From the IMG/VR virus record IMGVR_UViG_3300027868_000002, positions 1 to 50,198 of that record: a stretch of 50,198 bases of DNA; one strand, written 5' to 3'. The position numbers and the translations under genes were made by a program. Below the pieces are notes generated by a model that worked only from the letters and a program-made list of their open reading frames with translations, was not told the DNA's origin and searched no databases. Shown in pieces: positions 22,084 through 30,602 of this stretch. Origin of the DNA: a virus. Position 1 is the first letter of the stretch, and the number at the start of each line of letters is the position of its first letter.

Positions 22084-22241
22084 ATGAGCGAATGAAACCC
22101 TGGGGAATAACACAAGAAGAATTGGACTTACGCTTTGAATATGCTGAAGGCAGGATTACTATGAAGGAATTTAAGAGAAGGTATAAAGAATTAATGAGAC
22201 AAGATTTGATTAGACGGAATGGAAAGGTGGTGAAAGAATGA
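22071..22241 (+). CDS. Hypothetical protein, 56 aa
   Basis: GTG behind GGAGTAAACG. Reads QINERMKPWGITQEELDLRF, then a basic helix (FKRRYKELMRQDLIRR). All-helical and charged. It overlaps the HNH start (ATGA). Not recognised. Confidence 0.5.
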   Translation: MAQINERMKPWGITQEELDLRFEYAEGRITMKEFKRRYKELMRQDLIRRNGKVVKE

Positions 22242-22768
22242 TTAGGCGTTGGAAATTTGTAAAAGGCTTTAGTGCTTACATGGTAACAGACGAAGGAGAG
22301 GTATTTAGGCAATCTTTGGTTAAACCTTGTTCCGGTGGTTCTAATGGGTACCAAATAGTTTCTCTATCTCAAAATGGGCAAAAGAAAAGCGCTGCAATTC
22401 ATTCGCTTGTATTGGCCACTTTCGGCCCCCCAAAACCCGAAGGATATATAGCACACCATATTGATGGAAATCCTTTTAATAACGCCATTGAAAATCTAAA
22501 ATGGATTTCAAGATCAGAACATAGTAAAATACATCCCAGGCGTAAAGGAGGCAAGAGAAACAGAACTGGTATTGCTTGTGATAATCCCTGGAGAGGTGAA
22601 AGAGTTAGTTCAGCAAAATTAACAAGCGAGAAAGTACGAGAAATAAGAAGATTGTATGCCGTTAAAAATGGAAAATATGATCTTCTTACTCTTTCTAAAA
22701 TGTATGGCGTTAATATGCCAACTATAAGTAAAATAATAAATTATAAAACATGGAAGCATGTAATATGA
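22238..22768 (+). CDS. HNH endonuclease, second copy
   Basis: 176 aa. N-terminal 'FSAYMVTDEGEVFRQS' NUMOD4-like strand, HNH core 'AIHSLVLATFGPPKPEGYIAHHIDGNPFNNAIENLKW' and a C-terminal HTH ending ISKIINYKTWKHVI. The similarity of its ending to the HNH at 20560 shows they are related. Probably a mobile homing endonuclease. It begins inside the end of the preceding small gene, with GAAAGGTGGTGAAAG as SD. Confidence 0.82.
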   Translation: MIRRWKFVKGFSAYMVTDEGEVFRQSLVKPCSGGSNGYQIVSLSQNGQKKSAAIHSLVLATFGPPKPEGYIAHHIDGNPFNNAIENLKWISRSEHSKIHPRRKGGKRNRTGIACDNPWRGERVSSAKLTSEKVREIRRLYAVKNGKYDLLTLSKMYGVNMPTISKIINYKTWKHVI

Positions 22769-22782
22769 AAATCTGATAAGAC

Positions 22783-23088
22783 ATGAAAAGTCTATTGAGG
22801 AAAATAGCCGAAAATAGGAAACTAATGACAAGATCAAGAAAAAAACCGCATATTATTATCTCTAAGGCGTGGGACAAATTCAAAGAGAAAATGTTTCGCC
22901 ATAAAATTAAGAAAGAATTACGAATTATCGAAAAAGAAATTCCATTTAATCCAGATAGAGATTTTGAAAAATCTTTGGAGTATAATAAAATGGGCAGTTG
23001 GGGTACTCGTTTAGGATGGGACATTCCGCCACAGGAATCAGACGATACTTGGATGCACAAAGAATATAAAAAGGCAAAACGAAAGTAA
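22783..23088 (+). CDS. Basic helical protein, 101 aa
   Basis: ATG with only a weak SD. The first 75 residues are Lys/Arg-rich helices (LLRKIAENRKLMTRSRKKPH), suggesting nucleic-acid contact; the C-terminus is neutral with Trp and Pro. Function unknown. Confidence 0.5.
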   Translation: MKSLLRKIAENRKLMTRSRKKPHIIISKAWDKFKEKMFRHKIKKELRIIEKEIPFNPDRDFEKSLEYNKMGSWGTRLGWDIPPQESDDTWMHKEYKKAKRK

Positions 23089-23125
23089 AACAAATATTAT
23101 CAACTTTAATGAAAGGGAAAAACAA

Positions 23126-23314
23126 ATGAAAGTAATTAACACAGCATTACAAGTAGAAATGACACAAGAAGAGGCCAGAACAATAGTTAAAATGATTGGG
23201 CCAACTTCTACTGAAAGCAGGATGAAGGATTTTAATTTAACCAAAGAAGAGGGCGATCTTGCAGAGAAAATTTATGACGTACTATCAGATGTTGTAGGAG
23301 ACAACTATGACTAA
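23126..23314 (+). CDS. Hypothetical acidic protein, 62 aa
   Basis: ATG behind AATGAAAGGGAAAAACA. Reads VEMTQEEARTIVKMIGPTST, then an acidic helix ending DVVGDNYD. It is a compact alpha/beta domain like small phage proteins near lysis genes. It overlaps the lipoprotein start by 8 bases. Confidence 0.55.
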   Translation: MKVINTALQVEMTQEEARTIVKMIGPTSTESRMKDFNLTKEEGDLAEKIYDVLSDVVGDNYD

Positions 23315-23768
23315 AAAACAAAAACTATTTGCAGGATTTTTGGTACTATTCTTAATTGTATTCATCGGTGTAGGTTGTATTCAAGACGCCATTGTTCCGT
23401 GTGAAATTGACCAAGATGCTATAGAATATACCGGCGAAGCACCAACAATGTATGCTCCCTGGACTACAATTCACGATGGAAACAGAATAAAGCGTAAAAT
23501 GGAATACATTCATTTGACAAAACAGGAGACAGCCAAACGTCTAAGTGAAGATGACACTATGTTTTATGACTATATTAACAACAATATGACAATCAACTTG
23601 GATAATGCACAACAGATTAAGGACGCTGTGTTTGACCCCACCGGCCCATTGGCTATGATGCTTCCTGCTCTGATGGGCATGGGTTTGGGTAGGTATATGA
23701 AATCGCCGCGCGAACAAGCGTTGGAAAAAGAAGTGAATGGAAACAGCAAAACAACTACTTCAGCTTGA
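23307..23768 (+). CDS. Lipoprotein, 153 aa
   Basis: ATG behind TAGGAGACAACT. The signal (KKQKLFAGFLVLFLIVFIGVGC) ends in a lipobox-like VGC, so Cys24 is probably lipidated and the protein exported. Near the C-terminus GPLAMMLPALMGMGLGRY is a second hydrophobic segment. It is the last gene of the plus-strand unit and faces a holin-like gene on the other strand. A spanin-like or membrane-disruption role fits the place but is not proven. Confidence 0.6.
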   Translation: MTKKQKLFAGFLVLFLIVFIGVGCIQDAIVPCEIDQDAIEYTGEAPTMYAPWTTIHDGNRIKRKMEYIHLTKQETAKRLSEDDTMFYDYINNNMTINLDNAQQIKDAVFDPTGPLAMMLPALMGMGLGRYMKSPREQALEKEVNGNSKTTTSA

Positions 23769-23931
23769 GGAGCAAAACAATCAAAGTAATGATTAACCCA
23801 ACACAAACTGTAAATGTGTAAAAGGCGTAATGAAAATGATGCTCCAAATGATTGTCAAAACCAGTTTCAATGTTTTCCAGCCGTTCATCTATACGCATTA
23901 GTAAATCGTGGTCAGTTTGTTTATCAATCAT
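23755..23931 (-). CDS. Holin-like (XhlA-type) membrane protein, 58 aa
   Basis: Starts ATG at 23931 behind GGCAGGTGACTAA. The N-terminal half is a polar coiled helix (TDHDLLMRIDERLENIETGF, then DNHLEHHFHY); the second half is one transmembrane helix (VCVGLIITLIVLLLKLK). The 'DHDLL.RiDeRl......L.nHl.hh' pattern is common in phage holin/XhlA-like proteins. Last gene of the late unit, overlapping the end of the lipoprotein gene by 14 bases tail to tail. Confidence 0.65.
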   Translation of the reverse strand: MIDKQTDHDLLMRIDERLENIETGFDNHLEHHFHYAFYTFTVCVGLIITLIVLLLKLK

Positions 23932-23947
23932 TTAGTCACCTGCCATT

Positions 23948-23981
23948 GGTCATAGCTCACGGACGAAGCTATGGCCTTTTT
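23948..23981 (+). terminator. Rho-independent terminator between converging units
   Basis: GGTCATAGCT (23948-23957) pairs with AGCTATGGCC (23967-23976), ten pairs including one G-T, 9-nt loop, then TTTTTATTTT. This should stop plus-strand transcription before it enters the late genes. In the minus direction the hairpin has no T-run and lies just before the SD of the holin-like gene. Confidence 0.8.
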
Positions 23982-26900
23982 ATTTTCTCATTTCTCTTTG
24001 CAATTCAGCAAACGCCCTATTTTTTGCGTAACTAACGGCGGACTTTAATAACACACGCTTCAACTCTGGCCGTAGTCCTTCTCGTATTTCCAATTGAGAC
24101 AGCCGTTCATCTAAATTTTGTGATACCAAAGCAAGGTATTTGGAATACCGTTCATCATTAAGATAAAACCCACTTGGATTTCTTCCTACATTAGTTGACA
24201 CACCTTCAACCTTTTTTTGATTAGTTTTACTTAACTTGGAATGAATATATTTACCAGCCCTTTTTTCTTCATCTTTTATTCTTTGTGAATTAAAGGGGTC
24301 TTTAGCTCTATCTTCGGCTACTTGTTCGTCCAAATCAGCAAACTCATCTTTATACTTCATTTTGAGTCGGGCTTGTTCTAATCTATTTAGAGCACCCCAA
24401 TCTTTATCATACTCTTGATTAGCCATTGTCTCTCTAAACTTAGCTCTGGTAGAAGCAGGGTTGACAGTATAAGACAAAGTTCCTATACCAGCAAAACCCA
24501 TGACGCCAATTGGTGTATTGCCAATAAAATCTTTTACAGCCTCTGAACCATCGCCCTCAGATAAAGCTTCCCACATACCATCAGCCTCACCAGCTTCAAC
24601 AATAGACACCAAAGCCTCAAAGGGAACTTGTTTTAACAAAGCTTCTGTTCGGCCTATGTCATTACCTATCCAATCTTTACCAGTTGCTAATGTCTTCAAT
24701 AATCCTATCAATACGGTCTCACGGGATTGTAAGTATGTAAGTAATTCTTCTCCTGCACCTCTACCCCTTCGCGGTTGATATTCTCCTGTTAGTTGTTGCT
24801 TTGCATATTGATGAGCACTAACTCCCAAACGGGCTAATAAGCGATACCAAGAAGCCTCTCCGAAAGAAAAATCAATTACATCATTGCCTATACGTCCCTT
24901 CCCCCATAATGAATCTGTTGGATTATATGAACCGTCAATAGGCGGCTCTTTAGTAGGGTCTTTAATACGATATTTGTTACCAACATAAGCAGCCATACTA
25001 CCCATACTGGCGATAGCAGCAATATTACTCAATACTAATTCAGCGCCATAAAGCCTATTTCCAGGCCCACCAGCAAATAAATTTGTTATGGCTTGTATCG
25101 TGCCTTTAGGCCGAGCAACAGTATAAGAAGGAGAGAATAAAAACCAGTTAGCGGCTCTTTGAATTTCTTTAGCTTTAGGATGTTTGGCCTGTACTCGTTT
25201 GGTAAATGTATTGATTATACTAACTCGTTTTTTCAGGAATGTATCTATCTGAGGCTGTGTGTAGCCTCTCATTCTCATTTTTTCGGTGTTCCGAAGAGTT
25301 TGATTAGTCAAAGACTCCATAGCTGAATTAATGCCAATAGAAGCCCCTCGCTCTGAAGCAGCAAAAATTTCTCCCCATTTTCTTAATACTATATTTTTAC
25401 GGCTTAATAGAAAATCCGTCCACATACCATATTGTTGTAATTTAGTACCGGCCTCATGTGAGGCTGTCCAGGGTTTCATTCCTAAATAATTAATACCTAA
25501 TTTTTTACCGGCCTTCCATGCAGGATCGGCTTCTATTTGTTGTATTAATTTATTAGCTCGTTCTTTGCCTCCTAAATAACCAACAAGGTTTTTCCATATA
25601 GCATTAAGATACATACGCGGGTGTCTGGCAGATAAAAGTGTAAGAGAACGTGCAGACTGAGGATCATAACCAAATTTAGATTTAAGGCCATCTCGCATTA
25701 ATACCGGCACATCCCATAGACCATAAGTTCTTTGGGCAGCTAATTGGGAATACATTTTCTGGATTGTAGGTGTACCCAATACTGGTTCTAACAATCCAAA
25801 TTCATAATTCGTTGGTATTTTTTTATAATATCGAAGATTATCCAAACTTCTTTGTAAATTGGAAAGCTTAAAGACATCTGCTTTAGAGCCATACACATCC
25901 ATTGCTTTAGCAGAAATACTGTTCCACTGTGAACCAGTTAGTTTAGGCGGCTCAACTTCAGGCCGTATAGCTTTTACCTTAAATCCTTTCTGTGCCGAAC
26001 GTATGGCCTCTTCAGCAGCAACTCCTTTTTTCTTGGCTATGTTTAATACTTCGTTGCCACCAGTTATTTGTTGAGCACGAAGTTTCTTAACTGCTGGTTG
26101 CCATTCTGATTTCTTAATCTTTTTGGCAGTAGGAACCCATTCATTGATAACTTTAATAGTCGAATCTATTTCTTGAAGAACTTTTAATTCTGGTTTCTTT
26201 TCAATTGGAACTTTTTTCGATACATCCTGAATAGCTTTTAATACCTTTGGGTCTTTGGCACGTATTCTTGACTGCACATACCCCAAACTTCGCAGGGCCG
26301 GAGGTATACCAGCACTAATAGCAACGTCAGCCCAATCTATTTCTCCAGTAGTTATTTTTTGTTCTGCCGCTGTCATTCCACCTAACATTGCTGATTCAGC
26401 GGCCAACCTACCAGTACGGGCTAATCTTGACGTACCAGGGATTACTTTGCCAGGAACAGAAAACGCTGTGTGCATTAAAGCTCCCTGCCCAGGCGCGCCT
26501 CCTGATACAAGATTTTGCACTTCCCATATTACTTTATCAGATACACCAGGCATTACTTTCTTTAACACATATAATTCAGCCGCGAATTTTGTTATGCCAG
26601 CAGCTACATCTGTGGCCTTTTCTCCAAAGGTTTCTGGTGTAGATATATCAAACTCCGGTACGGTCTCTCCTAATTTGTTTAGCACACCGTCTTTGATTAA
26701 TTTTTGTGCGTCCTTAAAACCTAAATCTACGCCGCGTTCTTTTGCTTTTCGACTTAACATATAGGCCGCAGGTATGGACATGATTTTACCGCCGCCAACA
26801 CCATAGAACGATTCTTTGGCGATTTGTGGTACTGTATTAATAATGTGTTTGCCAAACCTACCTAATAAAGATTCTGCTTCTTTGGCAGTATTATCAATAC

Positions 26901-27009
26901 CAGACTCAAGCACAAATCCTTCTGGTGTTGAAGATTCTAATACAAATCCTGATGGAAGATTAGCTTGTTGTGTTGGTGTTTCTAATACAAACCCTTCAGG
27001 TAACGGCAT
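23980..27009 (-). CDS. Giant internal virion/ejection protein, 1009 aa
   Basis: It sits after the tail genes, where podoviruses keep proteins ejected with the DNA. The N-terminus has three copies of a 'PxGFVLE(S/T)' motif in the first 36 residues. The rest is Ala/Lys-rich, helical, with polyvalent-protein-like stretches and two hydrophobic segments (ELVLSNIAAIASMGSMAAYV and an Ile/Gly-rich one at about 865-890) that could cross the host membrane. No lytic transglycosylase motif was seen. The stop is 3 bases beyond the terminator hairpin on the opposite strand. Confidence 0.65.
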   Translation of the reverse strand: MPLPEGFVLETPTQQANLPSGFVLESSTPEGFVLESGIDNTAKEAESLLGRFGKHIINTVPQIAKESFYGVGGGKIMSIPAAYMLSRKAKERGVDLGFKDAQKLIKDGVLNKLGETVPEFDISTPETFGEKATDVAAGITKFAAELYVLKKVMPGVSDKVIWEVQNLVSGGAPGQGALMHTAFSVPGKVIPGTSRLARTGRLAAESAMLGGMTAAEQKITTGEIDWADVAISAGIPPALRSLGYVQSRIRAKDPKVLKAIQDVSKKVPIEKKPELKVLQEIDSTIKVINEWVPTAKKIKKSEWQPAVKKLRAQQITGGNEVLNIAKKKGVAAEEAIRSAQKGFKVKAIRPEVEPPKLTGSQWNSISAKAMDVYGSKADVFKLSNLQRSLDNLRYYKKIPTNYEFGLLEPVLGTPTIQKMYSQLAAQRTYGLWDVPVLMRDGLKSKFGYDPQSARSLTLLSARHPRMYLNAIWKNLVGYLGGKERANKLIQQIEADPAWKAGKKLGINYLGMKPWTASHEAGTKLQQYGMWTDFLLSRKNIVLRKWGEIFAASERGASIGINSAMESLTNQTLRNTEKMRMRGYTQPQIDTFLKKRVSIINTFTKRVQAKHPKAKEIQRAANWFLFSPSYTVARPKGTIQAITNLFAGGPGNRLYGAELVLSNIAAIASMGSMAAYVGNKYRIKDPTKEPPIDGSYNPTDSLWGKGRIGNDVIDFSFGEASWYRLLARLGVSAHQYAKQQLTGEYQPRRGRGAGEELLTYLQSRETVLIGLLKTLATGKDWIGNDIGRTEALLKQVPFEALVSIVEAGEADGMWEALSEGDGSEAVKDFIGNTPIGVMGFAGIGTLSYTVNPASTRAKFRETMANQEYDKDWGALNRLEQARLKMKYKDEFADLDEQVAEDRAKDPFNSQRIKDEEKRAGKYIHSKLSKTNQKKVEGVSTNVGRNPSGFYLNDERYSKYLALVSQNLDERLSQLEIREGLRPELKRVLLKSAVSYAKNRAFAELQREMRK

Positions 27010-27011
27010 AA

Positions 27012-27722
27012 TTAAAATTCTCCAGTTGCTCCATATCCTCTAAATTGTCCGCCTGTGGCTGCAATTTCCCATGTTTTGCCGCTATCATAAGATATAATCC
27101 GTTCTCCGGTAGTTGGGTTTATGGCTGTCATAGGTTCAGCAGTTGATTGTGGAATTATTTCTTCGCCTGCCTGTATTGCTTCTGGTGTTGTTCCTAACTG
27201 TGCGGCCTCAGCTTGCAACTCTTTCATTGTCATAAACTTGCTTACGCTTGGGCCAACTATGGCCTCTAATTCTCTACGTTGTTGGGCTATAGTCTGTGGC
27301 TTGAGGGCATGTCTTTCCGCTACTATATCAAAACCAGAATATTTCAAAAGATTGGAGGCTTCAGGATATTGTTGCCAAAGTTCAAAAAGCGCCTTTGCCC
27401 TTTCTCCGTCTGGCATAGGGGTTTTAAGTAGGGTTTTCTCACCAGCTACCGCTTCAGCATTATAGCGTTGTCTCTCCTTTTCCTCTTGTTCAAAATCTAT
27501 CTCTGACGCCCTTCGTGCTTTCTCAAATTCCCATTGTCTGAGGTAAAGTTGATTTTCAAACTTTTGTTGGTCAAGCATCATTGCTTTATTAAGTTCCCAT
27601 TGTTTAGCAGCAAATAGGAGTGCTTGTTCTTCTTGTCGCTCTTTAGCTTTGGCTCCACCTATCATTCTTCCGGCCTCAGCGTAAGCAGCAGCTTCACCTT
27701 TAGGTCTTTTTACAATCGCCAT
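27012..27722 (-). CDS. Internal virion protein, 236 aa
   Basis: Start at 27722 chosen because GGGAGGCGTGTA precedes the ATG (MAIVKRPKG); a start five codons earlier has no SD. The first half is a long coiled coil (QKFENQLYLRQWEFEKARRA); the C-terminal end is Gly-rich (SGKTWEIAATGGQFRGYG). Placed between a tail protein and the ejection protein, it is probably a core or ejection protein. The start overlaps the upstream stop. Confidence 0.55.
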   Translation of the reverse strand: MAIVKRPKGEAAAYAEAGRMIGGAKAKERQEEQALLFAAKQWELNKAMMLDQQKFENQLYLRQWEFEKARRASEIDFEQEEKERQRYNAEAVAGEKTLLKTPMPDGERAKALFELWQQYPEASNLLKYSGFDIVAERHALKPQTIAQQRRELEAIVGPSVSKFMTMKELQAEAAQLGTTPEAIQAGEEIIPQSTAEPMTAINPTTGERIISYDSGKTWEIAATGGQFRGYGATGEF

Positions 27723-28264
27723 TACACGCCTCCCCAATGTCCGGTGTTGAGTGTCATTATTGCTGTATCGTCTGCCGCTTCTTCATAAACTGCATAAATA
27801 GCGTATAAATATGCCAAAACACCACCAGATACCCAGGGAGTAACTAAAGAAGTTTGTGTTAGCATATAAGACTGTGCATCTCCTACCGAAGATAGTCTAT
27901 CTATATTTGTAGGAGAAGCTGTATCATCAAGTTGAACTGCTATCCAATAAATTGTCTCTGCGGATATTTCCCAATCGACCGAAACAGTTTTCCAGCCAAG
28001 ACCAGTTCCTTTTGCATTAGTGTTATCTACATATAATCGAGTTTGTGGAACACCGGCGTTGTCACTATATAAACCAACTTCAAAATTACTTTCTTCAGTA
28101 GCATTTTCACAATACCAACCAATCTCTGTGATTCTGCCTGCCCCTGCCGGTGAAGTGTCTTTAAGTGCTCTGGAAGTAGTGTCCATAACCTGACTACTTT
28201 CAACAGGGTCTCCAGTGGGGGCTTCTGTTACAAACCCGCAATTTGTTCCTTTTACAAGTCCCAT
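27722..28264 (-). CDS. Beta-sandwich virion protein, 180 aa
   Basis: ATG behind AAGGAGGTACT. Beta-rich, with 'AGRITEIGWYCENATEESNF', 'VGLYSDNAGVPQTRLY' and 'SAETIYWIAVQLDD', a jelly-roll-like pattern that also opens the nozzle protein at 33546. Probably a tail or capsid surface protein with a carbohydrate-binding-like fold. Function by context. Confidence 0.55.
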   Translation of the reverse strand: MGLVKGTNCGFVTEAPTGDPVESSQVMDTTSRALKDTSPAGAGRITEIGWYCENATEESNFEVGLYSDNAGVPQTRLYVDNTNAKGTGLGWKTVSVDWEISAETIYWIAVQLDDTASPTNIDRLSSVGDAQSYMLTQTSLVTPWVSGGVLAYLYAIYAVYEEAADDTAIMTLNTGHWGGV

Positions 28265-28273
28265 AGTACCTCC

Positions 28274-29179
28274 TTACGGTGCAGTAAAGCCCGACACAGT
28301 AATGGAATGGGTAGTACAGTCTACCGATGTATAGCCTAAATCTTTATTGGCTGTTAGTTTAAGCGGAGTTTTTAGATTAATGACAGCCCCACCATTAACA
28401 GCAAAGTACATTACTTCTACTATATCCGCTGCTGAAGCTGTGTCTTCAACCAGTTTAACATTCCCTGCCGTAGCTCCATTGGATATAATTATATCGGTAA
28501 CATACAAACTTAATCCAGAGCCAGGTGCAGAAACCAAAGCGGTGTCTGTTTGGGCAGAAGATTGATTGTCAGTTGCTTTCCAAAAACAGGGATGCACTGT
28601 TTCTACAAACTGTCTGCCATATACATCGCCAATAAAATGTACTCTGTCATTTTCTGCAACAGCCGTGCCAGGAGCAGTTCCATCCAAGTTATAAGCTTTA
28701 CCACCAATCTTAATCGGATTGCCGGAATCAGTGGCATCATGGGCTATGTCACCGGCAGTATTAGACGCCGTAACTGTTCCGTCAACGGTAATAGTGTTTC
28801 CACCATCGGCAATATGAAGAGCGCCATCAGCATCTAAGGCAAAAGCGCCAACATCTGTGTTGCCCAAAGTCCTCGGTGTAGCATCATATCTACCGCCTGT
28901 CAAAACAGGATTACCGGCAGCATTGGCATTTTCAGCAACGTCACCAACAATCTCGATAGTATTGGTCGAAGCCGGTAAAGAGCCTATTGTAGTATGAAGT
29001 CTGCCACTGCTATCTGTAATCAAGGGCTGATAATCACCGTCACTACCACCCAAAGCGGCGGCAGTATTTTGCCGCACTGTCATGGCTGGCACACCAACAT
29101 CACCAGAACTGTGAGCAGCATCTTCAGATTTACCTAAATTACTTGCACCAGTCCCAGGTATAACACCACGAATTGCCAT
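28274..29179 (-). CDS. Virion structural protein, 301 aa
   Basis: ATG behind ATAGGAGGATAAA. It starts with 'GTGASNLGKSEDAAHSSGDVGV', then 'VRQNTAAALGGSDGDYQPLI', a motif set seen in many phage tail-associated proteins. It continues with Gly/Thr-rich beta repeats. The C-terminal 90 residues form a separate beta domain. Probably a tail fibre or decoration component; the receptor role is not shown. Confidence 0.6.
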   Translation of the reverse strand: MAIRGVIPGTGASNLGKSEDAAHSSGDVGVPAMTVRQNTAAALGGSDGDYQPLITDSSGRLHTTIGSLPASTNTIEIVGDVAENANAAGNPVLTGGRYDATPRTLGNTDVGAFALDADGALHIADGGNTITVDGTVTASNTAGDIAHDATDSGNPIKIGGKAYNLDGTAPGTAVAENDRVHFIGDVYGRQFVETVHPCFWKATDNQSSAQTDTALVSAPGSGLSLYVTDIIISNGATAGNVKLVEDTASAADIVEVMYFAVNGGAVINLKTPLKLTANKDLGYTSVDCTTHSITVSGFTAP

Positions 29180-29255
29180 TTTATCCTCCTATTTATTTAT
29201 TTCTACAAGATAATTATTCTATTTATGGTTTTTATTTTCTTTTCCATTATTTCTT

Positions 29256-29834
29256 CTAATGCTTATCAGTATGTTCATACCAATCTATATCTAAACTTGC
29301 CCATACATCGGCATAGGTTGTAACAGCAATAACATATTTAGTATTAGGTTTTAACACAAATTCATTACTTCCTCTCATACTGCCAGCAGACACTGTTTTA
29401 CTTCCCACCCCTGTTGCCCCAGATCGATGATTAACTAATGTAGTAGCTCCATCAGTTGATCCACTTGTCGGAGTGTGGGTTACGATAACCGTAGCCGCTG
29501 TAGGTGTGCCAACTCTGTTTCTATTTAGCTCAGTTAATGCAGTTCCATCTGTCCTATCCGACCCCTCAGTAATAAGCACTAAAATTTCACCAGTACAATC
29601 TATGTCAAAAACCATGTGGGCGTATTTAGTAGTATCTGGTGTAGTAACCTGCCACTTGAAGGTAGTAGTATCAACATTCTGTAAATCAGAGCAAACAAAA
29701 GAGCTACCACTGTGGACTTCGTGATGTTCATACTCTATAGTTTGTATCGTATTGGTTGAAGCATCTATTCTTATTTCATCCGTTTCTCCTGCTCCGCTTC
29801 CCCATCTTGCATTTAATAATTTCCACAAACTCAT
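29256..29834 (-). CDS. Virion structural protein, 192 aa
   Basis: ATG behind ATAGGAGTATAAA. Beta-rich with many Thr/Val, short Gly turns and few charges, typical of head or tail surface proteins ('WKLLNARWGSGAGETDEIRI', then 'NTKYVIAVTTYADVWASLDI'). No enzymatic motif. Position in the tail block supports a structural role. Confidence 0.55.
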   Translation of the reverse strand: MSLWKLLNARWGSGAGETDEIRIDASTNTIQTIEYEHHEVHSGSSFVCSDLQNVDTTTFKWQVTTPDTTKYAHMVFDIDCTGEILVLITEGSDRTDGTALTELNRNRVGTPTAATVIVTHTPTSGSTDGATTLVNHRSGATGVGSKTVSAGSMRGSNEFVLKPNTKYVIAVTTYADVWASLDIDWYEHTDKH

Positions 29835-29843
29835 TTTATACTC

Positions 29844-30602
29844 CTATATTGCCCAATAAACACTTGCATCGGCTACTACCTTTAAGCATTCGTACTGGTT
29901 TATTGTCTGTGTTGTGTCACCATCTATTGTTGTACTTCCAGTTGTATCGGCATCAACGGTTATCACACCCGTCCCTACATTTTTTATATAATAAGTCTTT
30001 CCCGCTACCGTAGTAGGTAAATCTATTGTGAATGTTTCATTACCCGCTCCACAAGTTATTACATCATCGGTACTTGTTGCTGTATATGCCGCTGTCTTGG
30101 CTACGATATTTATAGAAAAACCTTTTACAGATACCGCACCGGTTGAAGTTAAACCAGCAAAAGTTGGGCTTGCTCCAGTATGTATGTCCTGTGGTGTAGA
30201 CAGTGTAATACTTCCAGCACCATTTGTCACTGTTATCTGATTAGCTGTGCCTGTCAATCCAGCTAATACAGGGTCGTTACCAGTTGAACCTATTGGTAAC
30301 TGTCCATTTGTAGCCGTACCAACAGCAGTAATAGCGCCAGTACCAGAACCAACTAATATTGAATGGTCGGTTAATGTAGCCGCACCTGTTCCACCATATT
30401 GAACAACAAGAGGCACATTGATAGAAGACAAAGCTTTATTGGCGTCAGTAAATACAAACTCACTTGCATCCAACCCTGTCAGAGTTAATCCCGCAAAGAT
30501 AGGGCTGCTGGTAATACCAAGCCCAGAAGCAGAACCTAACTTCTGAATAGCTTTACGTACAGAGGGCCAATCGTCCTCCCTAATTGGATACTTTTGAGTC
30601 AT
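29844..30602 (-). CDS. Tail fibre-like protein, 252 aa
   Basis: The middle reads as the widely spread fibre repeat: 'PVLAGLTGTANQITVTNG', 'STPQDIHTGASPTFAGLT' and 'GGTGAATLTDHSILVGSGTG'. The N-terminus (KYPIREDDWPSVRKAIQKLG) is helical and may attach to the tail. The C-terminus is a compact Thr-rich knob. It probably contacts the host surface. ATG overlaps the stop of the preceding gene. Confidence 0.72.
   Translation of the reverse strand: MTQKYPIREDDWPSVRKAIQKLGSASGLGITSSPIFAGLTLTGLDASEFVFTDANKALSSINVPLVVQYGGTGAATLTDHSILVGSGTGAITAVGTATNGQLPIGSTGNDPVLAGLTGTANQITVTNGAGSITLSTPQDIHTGASPTFAGLTSTGAVSVKGFSINIVAKTAAYTATSTDDVITCGAGNETFTIDLPTTVAGKTYYIKNVGTGVITVDADTTGSTTIDGDTTQTINQYECLKVVADASVYWAI

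Noticed and set aside
23814-24035. Plus-strand ORF of 73 codons in the convergent region
   Set aside because: It has no SD, reads through the terminator hairpin and overlaps the clearly protein-like minus-strand holin-like gene and the end of the ejection protein gene.
26255-26764. Plus-strand ORF of 169 codons inside the ejection protein gene
   Set aside because: It is antisense to a well-supported gene, has no SD and its composition is that of a shadow frame.
28550-28837. Plus-strand ORF opposite the 28274 structural gene
   Set aside because: Antisense shadow without SD or recognisable domain.
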